NCBI GenBank assembly: GCA_946415315.1 | Contig: CAMKRZ010000010.1 | Span: 19,058 to 83,057 of the forward strand | DNA from: an uncultured Lachnoclostridium sp. | Lineage (GTDB): Bacteria > Bacillota > Clostridia > Lachnospirales > Lachnospiraceae | Length of the DNA stretch: 64,000 nucleotides | Direction: 5' to 3' | In this document: in pieces, positions 42,432-51,108 of the stretch | Numbering within the stretch: position 1 is the first letter of the stretch | Layout of the letters: each line of letters begins with the position of its first letter | The notes under the pieces: generated by a model | Told to the model about the DNA's origin: nothing | The model's input: the letters and a program-made list of their open reading frames with translations, nothing else | Databases searched by the model: none | Made by a program: the position numbers and the translations under genes

Positions 42432-44096
42432 ATGGCGAAGGCAACGGTTTACGAACGATACTATGACGACGGTGTTTTGCGGCTGACGAAAAGGCGAAAG
42501 AAAGGGCTTCTTTCGTTCTTTTTCAGCCGCTTTTGGATTTTGTTCTTTCTGATGATCCTGCAGTTCACATTGTTCATCACATTTGTGAACTGGCTCGGAG
42601 ATTTCAAGCCCGTGTTTCGCGTGATAAATGTGATCTTCACGATCGCGATGCTCATATACCTCTTCGCGAGCGATATCGACGCGTCGAGCAAGCTGACGTG
42701 GCTGTTCTTCCTCGCGATCATTCCGATCCCGACATCGCTCTTTCTGTTCTACACGCGGATGGGCTTCGGGCACCGGCGCATCCGGGAGCGCATGGAGTCG
42801 CTGTCTGAGGAAACACTCACGAGTATCCCGCAGGATCCCGCGGTGATGGAGCGGCTTGCGTCGGCGGATGACGGCGTGGACGCGTTGGTGCGCTGCATCG
42901 GGCGAAGCGGGTGCTTTCCGGCGTATGCGGAAGAAAAAACGTTGTATTTTCCGTCGGGGGAGGCATTCTTTGAGGCTGCGTTGGAGGAACTCGCGAAGGC
43001 GGAGAAGTTCATTTTCCTTGAGACGTTCATTATCAACGAAGGCTACATGTGGGGCAAGGTGCTCGAGATCCTGATGGAGAAGGCTTCAGAGGGCGTCGAT
43101 GTGCGCGTGATCTACGACGGTATGTGCGGCGTCACGAACCTCTCGATGGACTACGATGCAAGACTCCGGTCGTTCGGCATCCGCGCCAAGGAATTTGCGC
43201 CGATCCATCCGATCGTGTCATCGAGCTACAACTTCCGCGATCATCGGAAAATTCTCATTGTGGACGGCCGTACTGCCTTCACCGGCGGGATTAATTTCGC
43301 GGATGAATATATCAACCGCATCGAGCGTTTCGGAGTCTGGAAGGACTCCGGCTTGATGATTCGCGGAGAAGCGGTGAGAAGCTTTACGCTGATGTTTCTG
43401 CAAATGTGGAACATCGACGAGCCGACGCCTGTGTGGGAACCGTTTATGAGCGCGCCGACCGGAGACGGAGAAACTGCCGAGAGGGCAACCGGGAGCAAAG
43501 AAACTGTTGAGAGTGTGCCCGAAGGCGAGAATGACTATGGTTCGGACGGTTACGTCATCCCGTACGCGGACTGCCCGGTGGATGAGTACAAGGTCGGCGA
43601 GACGGTGTATGTGGATATGTTAAACCGCGCGAAGCGCTACATTTATGTCATGACGCCGTATCTCGTGCTGGACGGAGAGACGGAGGGAGCGCTGAAATAT
43701 GCGGCGCAGCGCGGCGTGGACGTGCGGCTAATCCTTCCGGGAATCCCGGATAAAAAGTATGCATTTGCTCTTGCGAAATCCTACTACCGTGTGCTTCTCG
43801 AAGCCGGGGTGAAGATCTATGAGTACACGCCGGGCTTCGTCCACTCGAAGGTGTTTTTATGTGACGATGAGAGGGCGGTGGTTGGCTCCATCAATCTCGA
43901 TTTCCGGAGTCTCTATCACAACTATGAGTGCGCTGCGTACCTCTATCGTGTGAAGGGGACGATCGCCGGAGTTCGGGAGGATTTTGAGAAGACGCTCCCG
44001 CTGTGTCGCGAGGTTACCCTCGAGACGATCCGGAAGGAGAAGCCGGGATATGTGTTCCTCGGTTTTTTGATGCGGTTTATCGCACCGCTTTTATAA
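42432..44096 (+). CDS. cls: cardiolipin synthase (phospholipase D family)
   Basis: 554 aa from ATG 42432 after ggggggaagaga; the track start lies on the promoter. Three hydrophobic N-terminal helices (~25-115) anchor the protein in the membrane. Two HKD motifs follow: DHRKILIVDG (~residue 272) and HSKVFLCDDERAVVGSINLD (~residue 473). Bacterial Cls joins two phosphatidylglycerols to cardiolipin plus glycerol. A polar linker rich in E and T separates the two catalytic halves (~340-375). Confidence 0.87.
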   Translation: MAKATVYERYYDDGVLRLTKRRKKGLLSFFFSRFWILFFLMILQFTLFITFVNWLGDFKPVFRVINVIFTIAMLIYLFASDIDASSKLTWLFFLAIIPIPTSLFLFYTRMGFGHRRIRERMESLSEETLTSIPQDPAVMERLASADDGVDALVRCIGRSGCFPAYAEEKTLYFPSGEAFFEAALEELAKAEKFIFLETFIINEGYMWGKVLEILMEKASEGVDVRVIYDGMCGVTNLSMDYDARLRSFGIRAKEFAPIHPIVSSSYNFRDHRKILIVDGRTAFTGGINFADEYINRIERFGVWKDSGLMIRGEAVRSFTLMFLQMWNIDEPTPVWEPFMSAPTGDGETAERATGSKETVESVPEGENDYGSDGYVIPYADCPVDEYKVGETVYVDMLNRAKRYIYVMTPYLVLDGETEGALKYAAQRGVDVRLILPGIPDKKYAFALAKSYYRVLLEAGVKIYEYTPGFVHSKVFLCDDERAVVGSINLDFRSLYHNYECAAYLYRVKGTIAGVREDFEKTLPLCREVTLETIRKEKPGYVFLGFLMRFIAPLL

Positions 44097-44149
44097 CGCA
44101 GATGTAAAAGGCGTTAACGGAAATAAGACAGACCACAGGTTGGAAGAAC

Positions 44150-44653
44150 ATGGAAGATACATTCATCTGCAGAATTGCAACGCTTACGGATATGGACCGC
44201 AAATGGGAGTACGAGATCGCGAGGCACGCTGAAGATCCGGGAAACTGGATCGTATGGAAGAAGGGAGCTTTGGAGAACCGCCGCGAGGGAAGGACGCTGC
44301 CGTACTACGGCCTCCTGAACGGGGAGATCATCTGCGAGGCGACCGCTTTTATCAAGCCCGACCCGGACGAGGATTCCGAGGGGCTGATCGATGAGACGAC
44401 CGCGTATCTGTGCGCGTTTCGGACGAACCCTCCGTACCGTGGGAAAGGGTATTTTTCGAAACTGTTTGCATATATGATCGAGGACCTGCGTACGCGCGGG
44501 TACGAGAGAGTGACCGTCGGTGTCGAGCCGGAGGAGGTCGTCAACAAGCAGATCTACGCGCACTACGGGTTTACGGAGTTTCTGAAAACCGACACGGAGA
44601 CGTATCCCGACGGCACGGTGATCGATGTGGAGTACTACGCGAGGAAGCTTTGA
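44150..44653 (+). CDS. GNAT N-acetyltransferase
   Basis: 167 aa. TTAYLCAFRTNPPYRGKGYF is the acetyl-CoA loop; IYAHYGFTEFLKTDTETYPD closes the fold. A downstream YARKL end is typical. SD ggttggaagaac. This is the last GNAT of the island. Substrate unknown. Confidence 0.86.
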   Translation: MEDTFICRIATLTDMDRKWEYEIARHAEDPGNWIVWKKGALENRREGRTLPYYGLLNGEIICEATAFIKPDPDEDSEGLIDETTAYLCAFRTNPPYRGKGYFSKLFAYMIEDLRTRGYERVTVGVEPEEVVNKQIYAHYGFTEFLKTDTETYPDGTVIDVEYYARKL

Positions 44654-44758
44654 GGGGTTTGTGTAGAGAACGGTTATAAGCGATCGCGATATATTCATTT
44701 GGCGGCCGGCATAGTATCGTATGCCTTGTAAAACACAGGAAAGTGAGGAGCGGATACT

Positions 44759-45505
44759 ATGAAGTACAGAAACGCGAAGGATGTTTTTCCGGAGAAGCTG
44801 CTTCGGCAGATCCAGAAGTATGTCTCGGGCGAGACCATCTACATTCCGGCCGGTGTAGAGAAGAAGGACTGGGGGGAGACCTCGGGATACCAGCAGTATA
44901 TTCGGGAGCGCAACGCAGCAATCCGGGACGCATTCCGTGACGGGAAGGCGATCGAAGCGCTGATGGAAGAGTATTCGCTTTCTTACGATACGATCAAACG
45001 AATTGTTTACAGTAAGAAGGAGGTTACTATGCTAAAGTACAGCGCAACCCTGGATTCCGCATTGGAATACGGCAGGGAAGAGAAAATGGATGCCTGGGTG
45101 CATCTTTACCTGAACGAGGAGGGGAGAAACATTCCGTTCTCGGACGGATTGAAACTGTTTGACCGCTACTTCATCAGTCCGGCACAGTTCCCGATCAGCC
45201 TGTTTCACCGCTGCGCGGGTCCTGAGGAGGATATGAAATACCGTATCGACAAGGGCTGGTGGGAGCACAAGATCACGGAACTCACGAAGGCTGTTAAGGC
45301 AGGCGCGGAGATGCCGCCGATGATCATACACTACGTGGATGGCGAGTTCGAACTCAACGACGGCAACCATCGCCACAAGGTGTATGAGGATCTCGGGATT
45401 GAGACCGCCTGGGTCATCCTCTGGATCACCGAGGAGGCAGAACTTACGGACTTCATGAGCAAGTACGGCGAGTATGTGAAGGACTGCACGATCATCCGGA
45501 GATAG
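44759..45505 (+). CDS. CD3324-like HTH protein fused to ParB/sulfiredoxin-fold domain
   Basis: 248 aa. Residues 1-88 match the small CD3324/Mor-like family (YVSGETIYIPAGVEKKDWGE; IEALMEEYSLSYDTIKRIVY), which carries a helix-turn-helix. Residues 91-248 form a ParB-N/sulfiredoxin-like domain with FELNDGNHRHKVYEDLGIE. Exactly at the join the DNA reads AAGGAGG, five bases, ATG (start 45029, residue 91): a full ribosome-binding site in frame. Small CD3324 proteins normally end about here, so this looks like two genes fused by stop loss; the second may still start on its own. Confidence 0.78.
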   Translation: MKYRNAKDVFPEKLLRQIQKYVSGETIYIPAGVEKKDWGETSGYQQYIRERNAAIRDAFRDGKAIEALMEEYSLSYDTIKRIVYSKKEVTMLKYSATLDSALEYGREEKMDAWVHLYLNEEGRNIPFSDGLKLFDRYFISPAQFPISLFHRCAGPEEDMKYRIDKGWWEHKITELTKAVKAGAEMPPMIIHYVDGEFELNDGNHRHKVYEDLGIETAWVILWITEEAELTDFMSKYGEYVKDCTIIRR

Positions 45506-45582
45506 TCCGGGACGACGCTTATGTTTTGGAAAATGCCGGTGCTTCGGTGTTTTCCGACATCGATCAGAATGAAGGAACAGCA

Positions 45583-46071
45583 ATGAAGAAAGTCATTATC
45601 ATCGGGAGCCCCGGCGCGGGCAAGAGCACGTTTGCGAGAAAACTGAGGGACAGGACGGGGCTGCCGCTTTATTACCTCGATCTGTACTACCACCGCGCGG
45701 ACCGAACCACGGTCCCGAGAGAGGAGTTTGACGCGAAACTGGCTGAGATCATGCAGACGGACAGCTGGATCCTCGACGGCAATTTCAACCGGACGATGGA
45801 GTGGCGGATGCAGAATTGCGACACGGTGGTCTTTATGGACTATCCGCTCGAGGTCTGCCTTTCCGGAATCCGACAGCGCGTCGGCGTAAAGCGGGAGGAG
45901 ATGCCGTGGGTTGAGGAGGAACTCGATGAAAAATTCCGGCAGTTTGTGGAGGATTTTCCGAAGACGACGCTGCCTGTGATCTATGAGTTGATCGAACAAT
46001 ACCGCGAGGGGAGAGAGATCCATATTCTTCACTCGCGTGAGGAGGCGGAACGCTTCCTGGAGGGATTATGA
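45583..46071 (+). CDS. P-loop kinase, topology-modulation (FlaR)-like
   Basis: 162 aa from ATG 45583. IIGSPGAGKSTFARKLRDR is Walker A; PLYYLDLYYHRADRTTVPRE and WILDGNFNRTMEWRMQNCDT then VVFMDYP match the AAA_18/FlaR-like adenylate-kinase-related family, often annotated 'DNA topology modulation protein'. Substrate unknown. Its stop overlaps the next kinase's ATG by four bases. A wobble-containing 11-bp hairpin (ggaaaatgccg...cggtgttttcc) lies upstream at 45530-45557. Confidence 0.8.
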   Translation: MKKVIIIGSPGAGKSTFARKLRDRTGLPLYYLDLYYHRADRTTVPREEFDAKLAEIMQTDSWILDGNFNRTMEWRMQNCDTVVFMDYPLEVCLSGIRQRVGVKREEMPWVEEELDEKFRQFVEDFPKTTLPVIYELIEQYREGREIHILHSREEAERFLEGL

Positions 46072-46583
46072 GACTGTTTATGATCAGCGGAGCATGCGGC
46101 TCCGGCAAATCAACGATGAAGGATGCGCTCTCGGAGATCATGGATCCCGAGGTGTACGCCTGTATTGACATCGACGAGGTCGGGTTCAACTGGTGGGATT
46201 ACGCCGGGACTGACCATGAGTCAAAGTATCATGACGACTGCATCGAGGAGGCGGTGAAGAGGGCGGGCGACCGTGACCTGATCTTCGTCTCCTGCACGAA
46301 CCCGCAGGATTATATCGAGAAACACGTGCTTCCGGAAAGGGTGGATTCGACGGTGTTCATCATTCTGAATCCGACCGACGAGACGATCTGGGCAAGGCTT
46401 CGCGCCAGACCGGCGGAGCGCGGCTTCACGTCCGATGAGAAGATCCTGCCGCACATTGGGTACAACCAGTGGTTTCGCAGAAACAGAGGGAAATTCCCGC
46501 TTGTTATCGACAACACAACCCAGACGATCGACGAGACTGCGGCGATCATCAAGAGGTTTGTCGAGAGATTTCCGAAACCGTGA
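46068..46583 (+). CDS. P-loop kinase-like protein
   Basis: 171 aa, ATGA-coupled to the preceding kinase. MISGACGSGKSTMKDAL is Walker A; LIFVSCTNPQDYIEKHVLPE supplies a central strand; RLRARPAERGFTSDEKILPH a lid-like region. Resembles gluconate/shikimate-kinase-like AAA proteins. Two coupled kinases suggest successive or heteromeric action; substrate unknown. Confidence 0.78.
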   Translation: MRLFMISGACGSGKSTMKDALSEIMDPEVYACIDIDEVGFNWWDYAGTDHESKYHDDCIEEAVKRAGDRDLIFVSCTNPQDYIEKHVLPERVDSTVFIILNPTDETIWARLRARPAERGFTSDEKILPHIGYNQWFRRNRGKFPLVIDNTTQTIDETAAIIKRFVERFPKP

Positions 46584-46674
46584 TGCCGGAAAAAGGCAAC
46601 GTATTGCTAAGATTATCCCCGGAGAACGGGGAAGGATATACGGAAGAGTGATCAACTAAGCGAGGAACGCATGG

Positions 46675-47211
46675 ATGTCTGACAAAACCGCACTGGTCGT
46701 GATCGATATGCAGGAGGATTACCTGCGCGAGAATCGAAAGAAGATGTTTTCCTACGATACGGATGCCCTGGTGACTTCGGTCAACAGGGCAATTGCCGTG
46801 TATCGGGAACAGGGCTGCGACGTTTTGTACGTGAAGCAGGTCTTTCAGAACATCATAACGAACCGCGTGTTCATCGGTTTTACGATCAAGGGTACGCCGG
46901 GCGCGGAGATCTACAGCGGGGTGGATGTTGTGTCGGAGATGATGTTCGAGAAGTATTTTTCGGACACATTTTCCGCAAAATCTTTCCGGGAACACGTGGC
47001 GGAGGCAGGGTATACCGGACTTGTGCTGTGCGGGCTTGACGAGTGCGGATGCGTCGGAGCGACGGCAAAGGGGGCTGTCAAGGCAGGCCTCAGGGTGACG
47101 ATGCTCACGGACTGCATCGGCAGAAGGTTTCCGGATAAGAAGGTTCGGAAGATGAGAACGAAACTGCGGTCGCTCGGCGTGGAATATGTGAGCGGGATTC
47201 CGAATTCATGA
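46675..47211 (+). CDS. isochorismatase-family cysteine hydrolase
   Basis: 178 aa. ALVVIDMQEDYL holds the catalytic aspartate, LYVKQVFQN the lysine region, and LCGLDECGCVGATAKGAVKA the nucleophilic cysteine. This second member of the family in the window shares little with gene 29538 beyond the motifs. Nicotinamidase-like or other amide hydrolysis possible. ATG 46675 (not 46671, other frame) after cgaggaacg. Confidence 0.87.
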   Translation: MSDKTALVVIDMQEDYLRENRKKMFSYDTDALVTSVNRAIAVYREQGCDVLYVKQVFQNIITNRVFIGFTIKGTPGAEIYSGVDVVSEMMFEKYFSDTFSAKSFREHVAEAGYTGLVLCGLDECGCVGATAKGAVKAGLRVTMLTDCIGRRFPDKKVRKMRTKLRSLGVEYVSGIPNS

Positions 47212-47231
47212 GTGGATCAGAGAGGTAATGT

Positions 47232-47519
47232 ATGACAAACCGGGAATGGTTGGTGGCGAAGGATGAACTTCTTGAGGAGCTTTCCGTGTTGAGATTTCCC
47301 GAAGAACTCGGGGAACTGATCGCACGGCAGCTCGGAAGTCCGAAAGCCATACGCCGCATGAGCTCCTACCTGCGGCAGGTGAAGCCGCGCAATGCGGAGG
47401 AGGTCGTGGATGAGATGCTCGCGATCAGCAGCGAGATCGACGCATGGCGCAGAAAGAAGGCGAGCGAGGAGGCCAACGCTCATTACAACGAGTACCTGCA
47501 GAGCAGGGGAGATGAGTGA
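47232..47519 (+). CDS. small conserved-looking protein of unknown function
   Basis: 95 aa, charged and helical (EWLVAKDELLEELSVLRFPE; IARQLGSPKAIRRMSSYLRQ), no membrane segment. No family recognised; a protein-binding or nucleic-acid-associated helix bundle is possible. It starts 20 bp after the hydrolase and its 3' end converges on the LysR gene, with nine bases between the stops, closing the island. Confidence 0.62.
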   Translation: MTNREWLVAKDELLEELSVLRFPEELGELIARQLGSPKAIRRMSSYLRQVKPRNAEEVVDEMLAISSEIDAWRRKKASEEANAHYNEYLQSRGDE

Positions 47520-47528
47520 TCCTCGTTT

Positions 47529-48374
47529 TCAGATCAGATTTTCGAGCAGTTTCGCCTTGTTCTTTCGGAAAATGACGTAGCTGTTGATCACGGGCGTGCG
47601 GAAATCGAGAAGTTTCACCTCGCGGAGTTTGCCCTCGCGGATGTACGCGTCTGCCATGTCCTGCGGGAGAAACGTGTAGTTTTGCTGGCCGAGCAGGTAG
47701 GGCACGATCTTCATACAATCGTCAATCTCGAGCTCGAACTGGTGGAACCGCGGGAAGAGCTTCCGTATATACTGGCCGACATCCTGAAGTGCAAAGTTAC
47801 ACATGAGGTAAGACTCGCTGATGAGCTCCTCCTGGAGAATGCCGTCCTTATGCTTTTCATTGTTGATGTCCGTCACGAGCGTGAGTGCATCCTGGCGGAA
47901 AATCTCGCACGAATAGCTGGCTTTGTTCAGCGGAAGATATGTAAACACAACATCCAACAGATCGCTCTGGAGCTGGTCGATCAGATGGTTTGAGAGACCG
48001 ATGGAGATTTTCAGAGAGTCGGTTGGATGTTTTTGTCTGTAGTCCATAATGAGCGGAGCAAGATGACCTTCGTAGATGGAGTCCGCGCTTCCGATGCGCA
48101 GGTGGTTGTCAAAGCGGCGCGTGTTGGAGATCTCGGCGAGCGAGGTCTGCGTCAGCTCGATGACCTGCTCGGCGTAGAGGCGGAAGCGATCCCCGTCGGG
48201 CGTCAGTTCCACGGTCTTGTTGGTTCTGTGAAAGAGATTCAGTTTCAGTTCCTTCTCAAGCTCGTTGATCCGGTTTGTCACCGTCGACTGTGCGACAAAA
48301 AGCTGGTTTGCGGCCCGGGTGAAACTGCGGGTTGAGGCGAGCGTCAGAAATGTGTTCAGGCTTTCGATGTCCAT
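47529..48374 (-). CDS. LysR-family transcriptional regulator
   Basis: 281 aa, the only confident minus-strand gene. The N-terminal winged HTH is clear: ESLNTFLTLASTRSFTRAAN then QLFVAQSTVTNRINELEKEL, and the C-terminal ~190 residues are the periplasmic-binding-like effector domain (RIGSADSIYEGHLAPLIMDY). It is divergent from the citrate/homocitrate synthase-like gene with 157 bp between starts, containing a 9-bp dyad, so it probably controls that gene and itself. Effector unknown; organic acids are typical. Confidence 0.9.
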   Translation of the reverse strand: MDIESLNTFLTLASTRSFTRAANQLFVAQSTVTNRINELEKELKLNLFHRTNKTVELTPDGDRFRLYAEQVIELTQTSLAEISNTRRFDNHLRIGSADSIYEGHLAPLIMDYRQKHPTDSLKISIGLSNHLIDQLQSDLLDVVFTYLPLNKASYSCEIFRQDALTLVTDINNEKHKDGILQEELISESYLMCNFALQDVGQYIRKLFPRFHQFELEIDDCMKIVPYLLGQQNYTFLPQDMADAYIREGKLREVKLLDFRTPVINSYVIFRKNKAKLLENLI

Positions 48375-48413
48375 GGTAAGTGTCTTATCTCCTGTATTGA
48401 TGATTCGAAAATC

Positions 48414-48437
48414 GAATAATTGCTATCACAATTATTC
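48414..48437. promoter_or_regulatory. LysR operator-like dyad in divergent intergenic region
   Basis: GAATAATTG (48414-48422), six-base spacer, CAATTATTC (48429-48437): a perfect 9-bp dyad about 40 bp from the regulator start and 95 bp from the synthase start. It contains a T-N11-A-type interrupted palindrome. A TATAAC box (48449-48454) lies just downstream for the synthase without a good -35, as expected for an activated promoter. Confidence 0.75.
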
Positions 48438-48531
48438 ATTTTACAAATTATAACACGTATGCATATACTTGTAAAAGATTTTTGAAAAAAAGAATTCCCG
48501 GGAAAGAATACATGCTAGGAGGAGCGGAGAG

Positions 48532-49914
48532 ATGCGTGACATATCCCTGAGCAACAAAACCTATAAACTGGAGCAGGATCCCTACTCGTACCAGCTGCAG
48601 GACGTGGAGAAACCGGAGCTGTTCCGTGAAATGTTCCCGTACACGGAGACGCCGAAGATCGCGTTCAACTACCGCCGTGTGCCGGAGCAGATGGTGGAGG
48701 ACATCTTCATCACCGACACGACATTCCGCGACGGACAACAGTCGAGAGCGCCGTACACCACCGAGCAGATGGTTCACATCTACAAGCTTCTGAACAAGCT
48801 CGGCGGTCCGAACGGCATGATCCGTCAGACGGAGTTTTTCGCGTACTCGGAGAAGGACCGCAAGGCGATCGAGCGCTGCATGGAGCTCGGGCTTCCGTTC
48901 CCGGAGATCACGACTTGGATCCGCGCGAACAAGAAAGATTTTGAACTGGTGAAGTCGATCGGCGTGAAGGAGACCGGCATTCTGGTCAGTTGCTCGGACT
49001 ATCACATTTTTCAGAAAATGGGTCTGACCCGCAAGCAGGCGCTCGACAAATACCTCGGGATCGTCTCGGACTGCATTGAGGCGGGACTCCGTCCGAGATG
49101 CCATTTTGAGGACATCACGAGGGCTGACTTCTACGGCTTTGTTGTGCCGTTTGCGAACCGGCTGATGGAACTCTCGTCGCAGAGCGGCGTGCCGGTGAAG
49201 ATCCGCGCGTGCGATACGATGGGCTACGGAGTTCCGTACCCGGGCGCGGCGCTTCCCCGAAGTGTTTCGGGTATCATTTACGGTCTGCAGCACTACTCCG
49301 ATGTTCCGTCCGAGATGATCGAGTGGCACGGTCACAACGATTTTTACAAGGGCGTTGTGAACGCCACGACTGCCTGGATGTACGGTGCCGCGGGCGTCAA
49401 CTGCTCGCTTCTGGGCATCGGGGAGCGCACGGGCAACGTTCCGCTGGAGGCGATGGTCTTCGAGTACGCATCGCTGCGTGGTCACCTGAACGGAATGGAC
49501 ACGCAGGTGATCACGGAGATCGCCGAGTATATCCAGCATGAGACGAACTATGAGATCCCGCCGATGACGCCTTTCGTCGGCGCCAACTTCAATCTGACGA
49601 GAGCGGGGATCCATGCGGACGGTATGATGAAGAACCCGGAGATCTACAACATTTTCGACACGGGGGCTCTCCTGAACCGGCCGCCGAAGGTCGCGATCTC
49701 GAGCACATCCGGCGTGGCCGGCATCGCCTTCTGGGTCAACGAGTACCGAAAGGCTCGCGGCGAATCCGCGCTTCCGAAGACCGATCCGATCATCACGAGC
49801 ATTTACAACTGGGTAACCTCGGAGTATGACGCCGGCCGGATCACGGTCATCAGCGAGGAGGAACTGGCCGAGCGGTATGTCAGAATGACGCAGTCGAGAT
49901 CGGTTCTCCTTTGA
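48532..49914 (+). CDS. Re-citrate synthase/homocitrate synthase-like DRE-TIM enzyme
   Basis: 460 aa. A DRE-TIM metallolyase: TDTTFRDGQQSRAPY (catalytic Arg and metal Asp), EWHGHNDFYKGVVNATTAWM (HxH metal ligands), and NCSLLGIGERTGNVPLEAM. It condenses acetyl-CoA with an alpha-keto acid. The long N-terminus (~65 residues before the barrel) and the GPNGMIRQTEFFAYSEKDRK segment fit the clostridial Re-citrate synthase group better than LeuA; this group makes citrate from oxaloacetate with Re stereochemistry in organisms lacking GltA. Homocitrate or isopropylmalate synthase cannot be excluded. There is no LeuA allosteric domain. SD aggaggagcgg. Confidence 0.8.
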   Translation: MRDISLSNKTYKLEQDPYSYQLQDVEKPELFREMFPYTETPKIAFNYRRVPEQMVEDIFITDTTFRDGQQSRAPYTTEQMVHIYKLLNKLGGPNGMIRQTEFFAYSEKDRKAIERCMELGLPFPEITTWIRANKKDFELVKSIGVKETGILVSCSDYHIFQKMGLTRKQALDKYLGIVSDCIEAGLRPRCHFEDITRADFYGFVVPFANRLMELSSQSGVPVKIRACDTMGYGVPYPGAALPRSVSGIIYGLQHYSDVPSEMIEWHGHNDFYKGVVNATTAWMYGAAGVNCSLLGIGERTGNVPLEAMVFEYASLRGHLNGMDTQVITEIAEYIQHETNYEIPPMTPFVGANFNLTRAGIHADGMMKNPEIYNIFDTGALLNRPPKVAISSTSGVAGIAFWVNEYRKARGESALPKTDPIITSIYNWVTSEYDAGRITVISEEELAERYVRMTQSRSVLL

Positions 49915-49979
49915 TTTTCCGCGGATGATTTATTCTGTCCTTTTTTACGAAAGATAAAGGACGAAAGAGGTAATTGCTA

Positions 49980-50008
49980 TTGACTTTTTCGTTGCTTTCC
50001 TGTACGAT
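49980..50008 (+). promoter_or_regulatory. sigma-A promoter of lipoprotein gene
   Basis: TTGACT (49980-49985), 17-bp spacer, TACGAT (50003-50008), 60 bp upstream of the lipoprotein start. A gtccttt/aaaggac dyad (49937-49962) lies just before it and may end the preceding transcript. Confidence 0.7.
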
Positions 50009-50067
50009 GAAATCGGTCCTGTTCTATTGGGGCATCACGCAGTACGGTACAGCAAAGGAGGATGGAT

Positions 50068-50979
50068 ATGAAGAAAGTTTTAGTTCTGTTTCTTGTTCTT
50101 GTTTTGGTCTTGTCTGGAGTTGCCTGTGGTTCGGATGATAAGGACGGCGATTCGAAGAAGGACGATAAGAAGAACGAAAGTTCTACCAACAACGATAACA
50201 AAAAGGATGACAATAAGAAGGAAGAAGGCAAGGGCGGCGGAGAGATCGTTGCCGTGATCGGTGACAAGCATGCGACCGCGGAGACTTCTCAGGCGCGCAC
50301 TTACTGGCATGCCGTGTCGAGCAGCCGTAATTTCGAGTTCGATGCGGACGGCAAGTGTGTCAAGAACGAGACGATCTACGTGGTGGACGATCCTGCCAAT
50401 TACGGGGAAGCGAATGAGTATCTGATCGGCTTGAATTATACGCCCGTGTGGAGCTCGGACAAGACAACGTTCACGCTCGATGAGGGCTTCCTGAAGAATA
50501 CGGATACGGCGTATGCTCTTGAGTATTTTGACAAGAGATTCTATGCTTACACCATCAAATACGGCAACGGCACCGAGAAGCGTGTCGAAGAGCCGGACGA
50601 TGCTGCGAAGATGGTTAAGATGAAGGAAGTGTTCGGTTTCAGTCTCGATGACGCGAAGGGTGCGCTCGGCGCGTATACCGTGAATTCCTGGCAGCGGGAC
50701 AGTGTTTCCATCCTGATGGGTGAGAATTCGACCGTTGATGATGTCAACGCGCTGTGCGCGAAGATCTTTGAGATCTGCAAGCCGCTCGCTGAAGGCGGGA
50801 CGATGTACGATTGGCTCGGCAAATACGGCGAGACGATCACGGAAGCGCCTGTCACGTCCTCCGAGTTCGACGACGCCACGTTCCATTATTTCTACGGCGG
50901 CAAGGAGATCAAAGTCAGTATCGGCATTTCCCAGAAGCTGAATAAGGTGCTGACGTTCACCATCGGCATCGCCAGCTGA
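50068..50979 (+). CDS. putative secreted lipoprotein
   Basis: 303 aa from ATG 50068, six bases after AAAGGAGG (the ATG at 50062 is too close to it). Lipoprotein signal peptide with lipobox SGVAC (Cys at ~20), then a 45-residue linker very rich in K, D, E and N, then a soluble domain (from ~65) with no recognised fold. The linker probably spans the cell wall. Flanked by its own promoter and a terminator, so monocistronic. Function unknown. Confidence 0.78.
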   Translation: MKKVLVLFLVLVLVLSGVACGSDDKDGDSKKDDKKNESSTNNDNKKDDNKKEEGKGGGEIVAVIGDKHATAETSQARTYWHAVSSSRNFEFDADGKCVKNETIYVVDDPANYGEANEYLIGLNYTPVWSSDKTTFTLDEGFLKNTDTAYALEYFDKRFYAYTIKYGNGTEKRVEEPDDAAKMVKMKEVFGFSLDDAKGALGAYTVNSWQRDSVSILMGENSTVDDVNALCAKIFEICKPLAEGGTMYDWLGKYGETITEAPVTSSEFDDATFHYFYGGKEIKVSIGISQKLNKVLTFTIGIAS

Positions 50980-51020
50980 TATTGCCGGTTGAGTTCGAAA
51001 GATAAATCTGATAAGATTGA

Positions 51021-51048
51021 AAAAGGAGTCCGTGAGGGCTCCTTTTTT
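51021..51048 (+). terminator. intrinsic terminator after lipoprotein gene
   Basis: AAAAGGAGTCC, GTGA loop, GGGCTCCTTTTTT: an 8-9 bp stem with one T-G pair and a six-T tract, 42 bp after the stop codon. The track ORF beginning at 50989 runs across it, which argues for the later start at 51109. Confidence 0.85.
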
Positions 51049-51108
51049 CGCAAATGCTGCGGAACATGTTCCTGTGCTTTCGGCGGTATCGCCGGAAAGG
51101 AGCCGCAA

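Noticed and set aside
12181-47519. Integron-type cassette array
   Set aside because: The gene array invites this, but no attC-like imperfect palindromes with R/L boxes recur between genes and no integrase gene is present. The 23-bp repeat is too short and not palindromic.
50989-51108. Upstream start of the 51109 gene as given in the ORF track
   Set aside because: The extension crosses an intrinsic terminator and lacks a ribosome binding site; ATG 51109 has ggaaaggag.
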